Assembly (NCBI GenBank): GCA_030706735.1
Contig: JAUZNZ010000019.1
Location: forward strand, 30,483 to 94,482
Direction: 5' to 3'
DNA length: 64,000 bases
Source of the DNA: Bacteroidota bacterium
Lineage (GTDB): Bacteria; Bacteroidota; Bacteroidia; Chitinophagales; Chitinophagaceae
The notes below the pieces were generated by a model. The model searched no databases and was not told where the DNA came from. It saw nothing but the letters and a program-made list of their open reading frames with translations. Below, in pieces: positions 1 to 8,289 of this stretch. A program made the translations under genes and the position numbers. The first letter of the stretch is position 1; the number at the start of each line of letters is the position of its first letter.

Positions 1-54
1 ACAGGCGGGGAGATATGAGTATCTTTTGTCGGGTATTCATCGTACATTATATTT

Positions 55-109
55 CGAAAATAAGTTATATAAGTGTATTCCATTATATACTTTTAAGCAC
101 TTATTTTCG
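55..109. repeat. AT-rich inverted repeat upstream of a small lipoprotein gene
   Basis: CGAAAATAAG at 55-64 is the exact reverse complement of CTTATTTTCG at 100-109. A second pair, ATAAGTG at 69-75 and CACTTAT at 98-104, competes for the same right arm. Bases 1-144 hold no gene I can support and are much more AT-rich than the rest. A role in controlling the gene that starts at 145 is a guess. Confidence 0.4.
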
Positions 110-144
110 TTATAATAGTCCGTAAACAACAAAAATCAAAATCT

Positions 145-264
145 ATGAAACGAATCCTAGCCCTGATCCTGATCATCTCATTCGTAGCCACATCATGCAG
201 CCGGAGCGTAACGCCCGGGGATGCAGCCAGTCATCACTACGGTCATTGCCGGGACGTACGGTAA
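145..264 (+). CDS. Very small lipoprotein (39 aa)
   Basis: A 39-residue open frame starts MKRILALILIISFVATSCS, a textbook short lipoprotein signal with the lipobox cysteine at residue 18, followed by only about 20 mature residues ending CRDVR. Bacteroidota genomes carry many lipoproteins of this size, and their roles are mostly unknown. It sits downstream of an AT-rich stretch and about 130 bp ahead of the YcxB-like gene. The call rests on the perfect signal peptide; no function can be assigned. Confidence 0.6.
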   Translation: MKRILALILIISFVATSCSRSVTPGDAASHHYGHCRDVR

Positions 265-370
265 TCGCTCATTCGGCCATATTTTTCAGCTATTCCGCGA
301 CCGACCATTGTCTTTGCCCGGATCACTACCCGGGGAGGGACCGGTCAATTCCGGGATGGCTTTTTTATTA

Positions 371-378
371 TACATTTG
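371..378 (+). promoter_or_regulatory. Candidate -7 box TACATTTG
   Basis: TACATTTG matches the Bacteroidota -7 consensus TAnnTTTG. A start of transcription a few bases downstream would give a short leader before the ATG at 397. The box overlaps a possible TTG start at 376, which argues for the ATG. No clear TTTG -33 box is present at the expected distance. Confidence 0.4.
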
Positions 379-396
379 AGCCAAACTCTGGCAGGA

Positions 397-873
397 ATGA
401 CGGTTACATTCGGGTACAACAAGAAGCAGGTATTGGACGGATTGAGGGGACATTTTTTCGGCAGGCCGGAGATCCGGATCATGGCCATCGTCATCAATGT
501 ATTTGCGATCCTGTCCGCCGTGTTGTTCGCGATGAAGAAGATCCAGGCCCTGCCGTTCCTGATCTTTTCGGTGCTTTGGTTCCTGCTATGGCTGTCGATC
601 CGGCGATTATTGCCACTCAGCATCTATAAACGTTCTGCGACCTTCAGGGACACCTTCATTCTCAGCCTTGACGAAAAGGGCGTCCTGCTGGAGACCGAAC
701 GGGGCAACCAGCTATGGCAGTGGGGCCAATTCAGCGGCTTCAAAGAGACGCTCTATTTCTTCCATCTTTACTTCGATTCGCGGTCCTTTTTCCTGATCCC
801 CAAGGATAGTTTCAAGGATATTCCGGAGATACAGGCGGCACGCCAACTCCTGAAGGACAGGATCAATAAGTGA
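397..873 (+). CDS. YcxB-like membrane protein
   Basis: A protein of about 158 residues that starts MTVTFGYNKKQVLDG, has two hydrophobic helices in its first half (VINVFAILSAVLFAM and LPFLIFSVLWFLLWLSI), and ends in a small soluble domain containing ETERGNQLWQWGQFSGFKET and a conserved FFLIPKDSF. This matches the YcxB-like C-terminal domain family, small membrane proteins of unknown function. An in-frame TTG at 376 could lengthen it, but that codon falls inside a likely promoter box. It is a single gene ahead of the desaturase. Confidence 0.65.
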   Translation: MTVTFGYNKKQVLDGLRGHFFGRPEIRIMAIVINVFAILSAVLFAMKKIQALPFLIFSVLWFLLWLSIRRLLPLSIYKRSATFRDTFILSLDEKGVLLETERGNQLWQWGQFSGFKETLYFFHLYFDSRSFFLIPKDSFKDIPEIQAARQLLKDRINK

Positions 874-960
874 GATAAATGGTATTTATTTAACTCAACT
901 AATTTCCCGGTCTTGAGAAACTGGCCTACCTTGGGGTACAATGCCCATTAAAGATATTTT

Positions 961-2085
961 ATGACGAAACTGACCTTTAATAATAAGGCCAACGCTTTTT
1001 ACACGAGCGTCAAGGCCGCGGTCGATCAATATTTCATCTCCAGCAAGCAGAAAAAAACAGGTAATTGGAAGCTCTATCTGAAAAGCGGCACCCTCATCCC
1101 GGGCGCCTTGTTCATGTATATGGGCCTGCTTTTCTTCTTCCGCCAATCGGGGCCCCTGGCCTCTCATCCCGGAGCGCTCGCCGTCACGCTGGGCGTTATC
1201 GGATGCGGCGTTCTCGGACTGGCGCTGGCGAGCGTCGGATTCAACGTCATGCATGACGCCTGCCACGGCAGTTATTCCACACGCGGCTGGGTCAATGACC
1301 TGATGGGCCTTTCGCTGAATGCGCTGGGAGGCAATGCATTCATCTGGAAGTTCAAACATAACATTATCCATCATACCTATACCAATGTCGACGGGATCGA
1401 CGATGATATCGCCAAGAGCCCGCTGATGCGCCAGTGCCCTTCCCAAAAATGGGTGCCTGCGCACCGGTTCCAGCATATTTACGTCGTATTGGTCTACGCG
1501 ATCTCTTCCTTTGCCTGGGTCACCATGATGGACTTCAATAAATACTTCAAGCGCCGGATCGTCAACATGCCCCTGCAAAAGATGAGCGTCAAGGAGCATG
1601 TCATCTTCTGGCTCAGCAAGGTATTGTATGCCGCTGCGTATATCCTGATCCCCGCCTATTTCGTCGGCTGGCGTACCTGGGCCATCGGCTTCGCCTCGAT
1701 GCATATCGTCCAGGGGCTGGCGCTGGCGATCGTGTTCCAACTGGCCCATGTGGTGGAACATGCAGAATTCGTCCACATCGGAGAGAACGATACCGTGAAG
1801 CTGGAAGAGGAATGGGCGATCCACCAGGTAAAGACGACCGCCAATTTCGCCCCGCGCAATAAGATCATTTCCTGGTTCGTCGGCGGCCTGAACTTCCAGG
1901 TCGAGCATCATCTTTTCCCCCGGATCAGCCATGTGCATTATCCGGCGATCAGCGAGATCGTAAAAAAGACCTGCCGGGAGTTCGACATCATGTATCATGA
2001 ATTCCCTACGATGACCCGGGCGATCGGCTCACACTTCCGCATGATGTACCAATTGGGTAGGCGGCCTGTGGCGGCGCGGGTATAA
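961..2085 (+). CDS. Membrane fatty acid desaturase (acyl-lipid/acyl-CoA type)
   Basis: A 374-residue integral membrane di-iron desaturase. The three histidine boxes are visible: HDACHGSY near residue 97, HNIIHHTYTN near 134, and QVEHHLFP near 311, where Q replaces the first His as in front-end desaturases. Hydrophobic pairs separate the boxes. The family inserts double bonds into acyl chains using O2 and an electron donor, tuning membrane fluidity. There is no fused cytochrome b5 domain, so the donor must be separate. It is probably a single-gene unit, since the next gene is convergent. Substrate and regioselectivity cannot be read from sequence. Confidence 0.88.
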   Translation: MTKLTFNNKANAFYTSVKAAVDQYFISSKQKKTGNWKLYLKSGTLIPGALFMYMGLLFFFRQSGPLASHPGALAVTLGVIGCGVLGLALASVGFNVMHDACHGSYSTRGWVNDLMGLSLNALGGNAFIWKFKHNIIHHTYTNVDGIDDDIAKSPLMRQCPSQKWVPAHRFQHIYVVLVYAISSFAWVTMMDFNKYFKRRIVNMPLQKMSVKEHVIFWLSKVLYAAAYILIPAYFVGWRTWAIGFASMHIVQGLALAIVFQLAHVVEHAEFVHIGENDTVKLEEEWAIHQVKTTANFAPRNKIISWFVGGLNFQVEHHLFPRISHVHYPAISEIVKKTCREFDIMYHEFPTMTRAIGSHFRMMYQLGRRPVAARV

Positions 2086-2121
2086 GGCCTCGGAACCGGG
2101 CAGCGACAAGGCCCGCGATGG

Positions 2122-3177
2122 CTACTTGGGCTTATATTTACTTTCCTCGAGGATCTTTCGCGCAGGCAGGCGCATAACCTGTTCAGGCGTGATGCCGTCA
2201 TGGCTGTTCACATACTTCTTTACGATCTGCCAGCCCACCCAGGGGCCGATATTACCAGGCGATGCATCCGGCATGCCCAGGGTCTTGGGCGATTCGCCGA
2301 TATAGTTCTTGATCAGGTCCGGATCGACGGTAAAGAGATCGGTGTTTTGGAGAAAGTAATTCCAGATCAATCCCTCATTTGCCTTGCACCATTCCAATTG
2401 ATCCTGGGTGTAGCCCGTCTTGATGCTGTCTGCCGTTCCGGGAAGGAATTTGTCGACCAGCCACCAATACCTGCCCTTACCGATCATCTGCTCGATCAGG
2501 GACTTGTTATCCGAACTGTCGGGGAACAAGTCTTCGGCGATGACGCTCAGGCAGCCGGCCGGAATATAGGCCGGTTCGAATCGCCTCGCGATATAGGCGG
2601 GGAAGTCATCCTGGCCCTTGCCGAGCGTATAGAATGAAGAATGCTGTCCCGCGTATAATTGCAGGCCGATGGCCAGGGCGGACGGCGTGATGGCCACTCC
2701 CGGTCCGTCAAAGGGGCCGACATAGGCCACCACATGCGCGGGCAGCGGATAGTGGGGAAAATAATATTTCACGAACCGGAAGGCCTGCGTCAACTCCTTG
2801 CCCAACCAGGCCATGTCACGGTATTTGATCCGGATCGAATCCTCGACGGGCCGATAGCTGACCAGGAACTCGCGGCTCGCGGCAAAGGCCACTCGATTGG
2901 TATCGGCCAGGGGCCCTGCCCCCAGGATATTGGTCACAAAATCCCCGACGAACCAGGGATATTCCCGGCTTACCCGGTACAGTCCCTGCGCAATATGATC
3001 GGAATCCATGGCGAACCAGGCGGTGTCGAAGCGTTCCACCTGCACGGGATGGACCGCCACCCCCGACACGTCCGGTACATCCTTTCGCCCTCCGCAGGAG
3101 GAGAGGCAGGCGAACAGGCTGCAGAACAGGATGAGGATGCCTGAGGCGGGCGCAATAGTTTGTCTTTTCGTAAACAC
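2122..3177 (-). CDS. gldB: Gliding motility lipoprotein GldB
   Basis: A 351-residue lipoprotein with GTG start; the signal ends ILILFCSLFACLSSCGG with the lipobox cysteine near residue 28. The mature part contains ERFDTAWF, YPWFVGDFV and LPAHVVAYVGPFDGPGV, typical of GldB, a lipoprotein needed for Bacteroidota gliding and type IX secretion. The divergent neighbour nadE supports the call, because gldB and nadE are often neighbours in this phylum. The usual partner gldC is not adjacent. The gene is convergent with the desaturase. Its biochemical role remains unclear. Confidence 0.85.
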   Translation of the reverse strand: MFTKRQTIAPASGILILFCSLFACLSSCGGRKDVPDVSGVAVHPVQVERFDTAWFAMDSDHIAQGLYRVSREYPWFVGDFVTNILGAGPLADTNRVAFAASREFLVSYRPVEDSIRIKYRDMAWLGKELTQAFRFVKYYFPHYPLPAHVVAYVGPFDGPGVAITPSALAIGLQLYAGQHSSFYTLGKGQDDFPAYIARRFEPAYIPAGCLSVIAEDLFPDSSDNKSLIEQMIGKGRYWWLVDKFLPGTADSIKTGYTQDQLEWCKANEGLIWNYFLQNTDLFTVDPDLIKNYIGESPKTLGMPDASPGNIGPWVGWQIVKKYVNSHDGITPEQVMRLPARKILEESKYKPK

Positions 3178-3188
3178 GGCAAAATCGG

Positions 3189-3216
3189 TTGATTCATACG
3201 AAGTAACGTAAATTTG
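3189..3216 (+). promoter_or_regulatory. Candidate nadE promoter (TTG-N17-TAAATTTG)
   Basis: TTG at 3189-3191, a 17-base spacer, and TAAATTTG at 3209-3216 fit the Bacteroidota sigma-ABfr pattern. The -7 box ends only four bases before the nadE ATG, so transcription would start at or next to the start codon. Confidence 0.5.
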
Positions 3217-3220
3217 TACT

Positions 3221-5065
3221 ATGAAAATTGTGCTGGCCCAACAGAATTATCATATCGGGAATTTCGAGGCGAACCTCGCCAGGATCCTTGACGGCATTGC
3301 CAGGGCCAAGCAGGCCGGGGCTGACCTCGTCGTATTTTCCGAACTGTGCATCTGCGGGTACCCCCCGCGGGATTTTTTGGAATTCGAAGACTTCATCGCG
3401 CAATGCTATGCGGGCGTGGATCGTGTCCGGCAAGAGGCCGATACGATCGGGGTCATCATCGGAAGCCCGCAGCGGAACCCGGCGCCCGAAGGCAAAGCGC
3501 TGTTCAATGCGGCCTGGTTGCTTTATGAAAAGGAGATCAAGGGGATCGCTCACAAGACCTGCCTGCCGACCTATGATGTATTCGACGAGTACCGTTATTT
3601 CGAGCCGGGCGATAGTTGGAAGGCCATCCCGTTCAAGGGGGCAAGGATCGCCCTGACCATTTGCGAAGACATCTGGAACCTGGGCGACAATCCGCTTTAT
3701 CGCGTTTGCCCCATGGACCAGCTGATCACGCAGGCTCCCGATCTCATGATCAATATTTCCGCATCGCCATTCGACTACGATCATGACGAGGACCGCAAGG
3801 AGGTCGTCCGGAGGAATGTCCTGAAGTATCGTCTTCCGATGATCTATTGCAATGCCATCGGCTCGCAAACCGAGATCGTGTTCGACGGAGGCAGCCTGGT
3901 TTACAATGCGCAAGGCGAACTGGTGCGTGAGCTGAACTATTTCGAGGAGGATTTTGCCCTGGTCGAGATCGACGAGCATGCGACCGCAAGGAACAGACCG
4001 GGAGTTCGCGCAGGGGTGAGCGCGGGGATCGGCCTGGAGATCTCGGGGCCGGTGCCTCCCTTGTATGAGGAGATCCTGCCCGGTTTGTCCGTCGTGACGC
4101 AGGATACGCCGCCTGCATCGGCACAGGCGCCTGGACAGGCGCCGGCGCCTGAGTTGGACAAAGAGATGCGGGTATCCCGGGTCCGGGATCCGGGTAAGGC
4201 GATGGAGTACCTGGTCGCCGAAAATAATATCCGGCAGATCCACGATGCCCTGGTGCTCGGGGTGAGGGATTATTTTTATAAAATGGGCTTTGTGAAAGCG
4301 ATCCTGGGAAGTAGCGGTGGGATCGATAGCGCCGTCACGCTGGCGCTCGCCTGCGAGGCGCTCGGGAAGGAACATGTGCGCGCCATACTGCTGCCGTCTC
4401 CCTACTCCAGCGCGCATTCTGTCGCGGACGCGGAGGAATTGTCCCGTCGCCTGGGCAATCCCCATGACATCGTGCCCATCGGGGAAGTCTATGAATCGCT
4501 GCTGAACACGCTCAAACCGATCTTCGCCGATTCGCCGTTCGGCCTCGCGGAAGAGAACCTGCAAAGCCGCGCGAGAGGCAATCTGCTGATGGGGATTGCC
4601 AATAAGTTCGGCTATATCCTGCTGAATACCTCCAACAAGAGTGAGCTGGCCACGGGATATGGCACCCTGTACGGGGATATGGCGGGGGGGCTGAGCGTGT
4701 TGGGCGATGTATACAAATTACAGGTCTATGCGTTAGCGCGCCATATCAATCGCGACAAGGAGATCATTCCCGCGAGTATCCTGTCCAAGGCGCCTTCCGC
4801 CGAACTGCGTCCCAATCAAAAGGACACCGACAGTTTACCGGAATACGATATCCTGGACAAAGTGCTGTATCAATATATCGAAAAAAGGAAAGGCCCGAAG
4901 GAGATCATTGCGATGGGAATCGATGAGGCGCTCGTCAGGCGTGTGCTCAAGATGGTCAATACGAATGAATATAAGCGTAATCAGTTTTGCCCGATCATCC
5001 GCGTCAGCGGGAAGGCCTTCGGTGTCGGCAGGAGAATGCCGATCGTCGGTAAATATTTGTCCTAG
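3221..5065 (+). CDS. nadE: Glutamine-dependent NAD+ synthetase
   Basis: This 614-residue two-domain enzyme makes NAD+ from deamido-NAD+, ATP and glutamine in the cytosol. The N-terminal nitrilase-like glutaminase carries the Glu-Lys-Cys triad: E41 in FSELCICGY, K112 in HKTCLPTYDVFDEY, and C148 in LTICEDIWN. The synthetase domain starts near residue 320 with the PP-loop SSGGIDSA at 364-371. An Ala/Pro/Gln-rich linker at about 293-312 joins the domains and looks longer than usual. The start is set by the conserved MKIVLAQQNY. It is divergent from gldB. Confidence 0.95.
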   Translation: MKIVLAQQNYHIGNFEANLARILDGIARAKQAGADLVVFSELCICGYPPRDFLEFEDFIAQCYAGVDRVRQEADTIGVIIGSPQRNPAPEGKALFNAAWLLYEKEIKGIAHKTCLPTYDVFDEYRYFEPGDSWKAIPFKGARIALTICEDIWNLGDNPLYRVCPMDQLITQAPDLMINISASPFDYDHDEDRKEVVRRNVLKYRLPMIYCNAIGSQTEIVFDGGSLVYNAQGELVRELNYFEEDFALVEIDEHATARNRPGVRAGVSAGIGLEISGPVPPLYEEILPGLSVVTQDTPPASAQAPGQAPAPELDKEMRVSRVRDPGKAMEYLVAENNIRQIHDALVLGVRDYFYKMGFVKAILGSSGGIDSAVTLALACEALGKEHVRAILLPSPYSSAHSVADAEELSRRLGNPHDIVPIGEVYESLLNTLKPIFADSPFGLAEENLQSRARGNLLMGIANKFGYILLNTSNKSELATGYGTLYGDMAGGLSVLGDVYKLQVYALARHINRDKEIIPASILSKAPSAELRPNQKDTDSLPEYDILDKVLYQYIEKRKGPKEIIAMGIDEALVRRVLKMVNTNEYKRNQFCPIIRVSGKAFGVGRRMPIVGKYLS

Positions 5066-5109
5066 ATCCGTTTGTCCCATATCCGGCGGCGCGGGGCAAG
5101 GGGCCGGGA

Positions 5110-5586
5110 TCAATGCTGCATGATCACCACATAGCGGATAGGCTGACTGAGGAAGGACGTATCCTTAAAGACCACGAAGCTGGTCGCGCTCAGGGTATAG
5201 ATATTCAGGTCCCCGTTCAGGATCGTATTCGAATGGATATGCAGGACGGTATCCCTGGCGCTGAAGCTCCAGGTGAAGGGCTGGGTCTGCGGATCGCTGA
5301 CATTGCATTTGGTCGCGCCTTCGTCCATGGTGCCGCTGCCGTTCGCATTAAAACTATAGGTATTATCTTTCTGGCAGGGCTTTACCGAGGTATCGACGAT
5401 CGTGACGGTCGCGCCTCCGCTGAGGTTAAAGCCGGAGGTGCTTAATTTCCACGCGGCTTTGCTGATATTGACGCTATCCGCATTCGTGTTGCCTCCGGTA
5501 GACGAGCTGCTCTTGCTGCACGCTACGAATGCGAGGGAGAGAACCAGGGAAATGAGCAAGGATACGATCAAGGCTTTCTTTTGCAT
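5110..5586 (-). CDS. Lipocalin-like lipoprotein (paralogue 1)
   Basis: A 158-residue lipoprotein with signal MQKKALIVSLLISLVLSLAF and lipobox VACSKS (Cys 23), then a Ser/Gly/Asn-rich spacer and a compact domain with paired cysteines, an F-x-A-N-G-S-G-T turn, CNVSDPQTQPFTWSFS, and the C-terminus RYVVIMQH. The layout resembles Bacteroidota lipocalin-like domains, small beta-barrel lipoproteins of unknown ligand. The next upstream gene on this strand is clearly homologous, so the two arose by duplication. Confidence 0.7.
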   Translation of the reverse strand: MQKKALIVSLLISLVLSLAFVACSKSSSSTGGNTNADSVNISKAAWKLSTSGFNLSGGATVTIVDTSVKPCQKDNTYSFNANGSGTMDEGATKCNVSDPQTQPFTWSFSARDTVLHIHSNTILNGDLNIYTLSATSFVVFKDTSFLSQPIRYVVIMQH

Positions 5587-5759
5587 GGTAATCAGTTAAA
5601 GGTCAATCAATACAACGAATTATGGCCTTGCTTATTGCATGGCCGGCGGCACGGGTGCGGGCCGTCCTGGAAGATACGCAAGGATTGTACCACAGGTTGC
5701 CCGGGATGGGGTTGGGGGTCGCGGAATCGAGGTTCCCGTGAATGGCGAGGGACGCCGGT

Positions 5760-6206
5760 TCAGTGTCTGAAAATGATCGTATAGCGGGTCTTGCTCTCTC
5801 CCAGGCTCTCATCCGCATAGATCTCGAAATGATCCTTGTCCAATGCACGGACCTTATAGTATTGATCCTGGAAATAGATGCTGCTGTCATTGTTGGAGAA
5901 GGCCCAGATGAAGGGCAGGCTATCGGGGTCGGACACTTTGCATTTGATCAGCCCCGACTGCAGCGAACCGGTGCCGTCGGGCTTGAAAACGACGGTATTG
6001 CCGACCTCGCAGCCGGCAATGCTCGGGTCCAGGGCGTCGAAGACGCCGTCCTCATCGGAATCGAACCCGGCCTTTTCATATTTCCAGGGGCTGTGCGTGA
6101 GCAATTCGAGGTCATGGCCGGACTTGCTCCGGTGATCACAGGATACCTGGGACAAGCCCAATGGTACGACCGCCGCCACCACCCAATGGAAAAACATCGT
6201 TCTCAT
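5760..6206 (-). CDS. Lipocalin-like lipoprotein (paralogue 2) with DxDxDG loop
   Basis: A 148-residue protein with signal sequence and lipobox-like QVSCDH (Cys 23). It aligns with the neighbouring lipoprotein over most of its length: WKYEKAGF, a cysteine pair, FKPDGTGSLQSG, CKVSDPDSLPFIWAFS, and the end RYTIIFRH. It also has DSDEDGVFDALD, an acidic DxDxDGxxD loop like those that bind calcium in thrombospondin type 3 repeats; the paralogue has lost this. The gene is separated from paralogue 1 by 173 bases, so they may be transcribed separately. Confidence 0.68.
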   Translation of the reverse strand: MRTMFFHWVVAAVVPLGLSQVSCDHRSKSGHDLELLTHSPWKYEKAGFDSDEDGVFDALDPSIAGCEVGNTVVFKPDGTGSLQSGLIKCKVSDPDSLPFIWAFSNNDSSIYFQDQYYKVRALDKDHFEIYADESLGESKTRYTIIFRH

Positions 6207-6225
6207 CGTTCCCTAAGAAGGTTTG

Positions 6226-6240
6226 AAACCCTTCGGGTTT
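6226..6240. repeat. Short perfect hairpin AAACCC-TTC-GGGTTT
   Basis: A six-base-pair stem with a three-base loop lies between the divergent genes ending at 6206 (minus) and starting at 6362 (plus). It would sit in the 5' leader of the minus-strand lipoprotein. Flanking TTT and AAA could extend the stem with a bulge. No further function is visible. Confidence 0.4.
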
Positions 6241-6361
6241 AAAAGGGCCCAGGGAAAATATTATTGCGCGCACCCAATTAAAAGCGTATTAAAACCTGGC
6301 GTGCCAATTGCTGCCTGAATGAACTTGCGATTTCGTATTTTGCAGCCTAATTTTTACCCAC

Positions 6362-7363
6362 ATGGTTTATACAGCCGAGGATATCAGACAATTGAACAAC
6401 AAGATCCAATATCAGGCTGCCTTTGTCGACCGGCTACGCGATGAGATAGGCCGCGTCATCGTAGGACAGCATTCCATGCTCGACCGGCTCCTGATCGGCC
6501 TGCTCAGCAATGGCCATATTCTGCTGGAAGGAGTACCCGGGTTGGCCAAGACCCTGGCAATCAAGTCCCTCGCACAGGCCGTTCATGCCAGGTTCAGCCG
6601 CGTCCAATTTACGCCGGATCTTCTGCCTGCCGATGTGATCGGCACCATGATCTACAACCAGCAGAAACATGAGTTCGTGGTCCGGAAGGGACCGATCTTC
6701 GCCAATTTCGTATTGGCCGACGAGATCAATCGGGCGCCGGCCAAGGTGCAGAGCGCCTTGCTGGAGGCCATGCAGGAACGGCAGGTTACCATCGGGGACA
6801 GCAGCTATAAGCTGGAAGAACCCTTTCTGGTGATGGCTACGCAAAATCCGTTGGAGCAGGAGGGTACCTATCCGCTGCCGGAGGCACAACAGGACCGTTT
6901 CCTGATGAAGGTCATCGTGGATTATCCGGGCAAGCAGGAAGAGCAGCTCATTATCCGGCAAAATGTACAGAGCATGGAACCACCGAAGGTGGAACAGGTC
7001 GTTTCCATGCAGGAGATCATCCAGGCGCGCGACCTGACCCGTCAGGTCTATATGGACGAAAAAGTAGAACATTATATCCTGGATATCGTCTTCGCCACGC
7101 GAACGCCCGAAAAATATAAGCTGGAGCGGCTCCGGCCCCTGATCTCCTATGGGGGCAGTCCCCGGGCCAGCATTAGCCTGGCCCTGGCAGCCAAGGCGAA
7201 TGCTTTCCTTAACAAGCGGGGTTATACGATCCCCGAGGACGTGCGCACGATCTCCAAGGATGTGCTGCGGCACCGTATCGGGCTGACCTACGAGGCCGAG
7301 GCGGAAAGCGTAAATGTGGATCAGGTCATCGACGACGTATTAAAAGCGATCCCGATCCCGTAA
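6362..7363 (+). CDS. MoxR-family AAA+ ATPase
   Basis: A 333-residue AAA+ ATPase of the MoxR family, thought to act as a chaperone with VWA-domain partners. Walker A is GVPGLAKT at 57-64, Walker B ends FVLADEINRAP with D120/E121, and sensor 1 lies in VMATQNPLEQEGTYPLPEAQ. It heads a run with DUF58, BatD-like and BatA genes, the usual Bacteroidota aerotolerance (Bat) arrangement; the gap to the next gene is 35 bases. A TATTTTG box at 6336-6342 may be part of its promoter. Confidence 0.93.
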   Translation: MVYTAEDIRQLNNKIQYQAAFVDRLRDEIGRVIVGQHSMLDRLLIGLLSNGHILLEGVPGLAKTLAIKSLAQAVHARFSRVQFTPDLLPADVIGTMIYNQQKHEFVVRKGPIFANFVLADEINRAPAKVQSALLEAMQERQVTIGDSSYKLEEPFLVMATQNPLEQEGTYPLPEAQQDRFLMKVIVDYPGKQEEQLIIRQNVQSMEPPKVEQVVSMQEIIQARDLTRQVYMDEKVEHYILDIVFATRTPEKYKLERLRPLISYGGSPRASISLALAAKANAFLNKRGYTIPEDVRTISKDVLRHRIGLTYEAEAESVNVDQVIDDVLKAIPIP

Positions 7364-7398
7364 GGAAGGAGGTCGATCGTGACGCGAAGAGAAAAATT

Positions 7399-8286
7399 AT
7401 GCTGACGACAGCCGAAATATTAAAGAAGGTCCGCGAGCTCGAAATCACCAGCAAACGGCTTACCCGCCACATCTTCACGGGTGAATATCATAGTGCGTTC
7501 AAGGGTCGGGGCATGAGCTTCCGGGAGGTGCGGGAATACGCGGCGGGGGACGACATCCGATTCATCGACTGGAATGTCTCGGCACGCTTTGGCCATCCTT
7601 ACAGCAAGCTCTTCGAGGAGGAGCGTGAATTGACGGTCATGCTGCTGGTAGATACCAGCGCGAGCTCCCTGTTCGGGACGGTACGCGCCCGCAAGAAGGA
7701 TCTGATCACGGAGGTTTGCGCGGTGCTGGCTTTTTCCGCCATCAACAACCATGATAAGGTGGGGGTTATTTTTTTCAGCGATAAGATCGAAGCCTATATT
7801 GCCCCGAAGAAAGGCCGCGACCATGTGCTGTATATCGTGCGCCAGTTGCTTACGATGGAACCCAGGCGAAAGGGCACCAACCTGAGCGAAGCCATCCGGT
7901 TCCTGAATCGGTCCGCCAAACAAAAAAGCATTGTATTCATGCTGAGCGATTTCCTTGAAGATGGCGCGGAGCGTTTCGAGGATGCGCTGAAGGTGGCCGG
8001 GAAGAAGCATGATCTGACCGGGATCAAGGTCTATGACAAGATGGATATGCAATTGCCCAATATCGGCCTTATCGAGGCGGAGGATGCGGAAACGGGCGGC
8101 CTTCATTGGGTCGACACGGGTGATTTCCTGCTGCGTTCAAATTATCAGCGGTATTTCTTCGACCGGACGGAGCGATGCAAGACCATTTTTCACAAGGCCG
8201 GTTGCGATCTGCTGCATTTGCGGGCGGACGAAGACTACGTTAAAATCTTACAGCGCTTCTTTATCGGGCGTAACAGGCCGGCATAG
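7399..8286 (+). CDS. DUF58 domain protein (Bat cluster)
   Basis: A 295-residue protein with the DUF58 signature GRGMSFREVREYAAGDD followed by IRFIDWNVSAR at roughly residues 38-65, then a von Willebrand A-like fold starting MLLVDTSASSLFG, whose DTSAS resembles a MIDAS metal site. There is no signal peptide or membrane helix, so it is cytosolic. These proteins accompany MoxR ATPases and BatA-type membrane proteins and probably bind them. Three bases separate it from the next gene, so they form an operon. Confidence 0.9.
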   Translation: MLTTAEILKKVRELEITSKRLTRHIFTGEYHSAFKGRGMSFREVREYAAGDDIRFIDWNVSARFGHPYSKLFEEERELTVMLLVDTSASSLFGTVRARKKDLITEVCAVLAFSAINNHDKVGVIFFSDKIEAYIAPKKGRDHVLYIVRQLLTMEPRRKGTNLSEAIRFLNRSAKQKSIVFMLSDFLEDGAERFEDALKVAGKKHDLTGIKVYDKMDMQLPNIGLIEAEDAETGGLHWVDTGDFLLRSNYQRYFFDRTERCKTIFHKAGCDLLHLRADEDYVKILQRFFIGRNRPA

Positions 8287-8289
8287 CCC

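Noticed and set aside
895-1998. Long open frame antisense to the desaturase
   Set aside because: Overlaps a gene with all three histidine boxes intact; no motif in the antisense frame.
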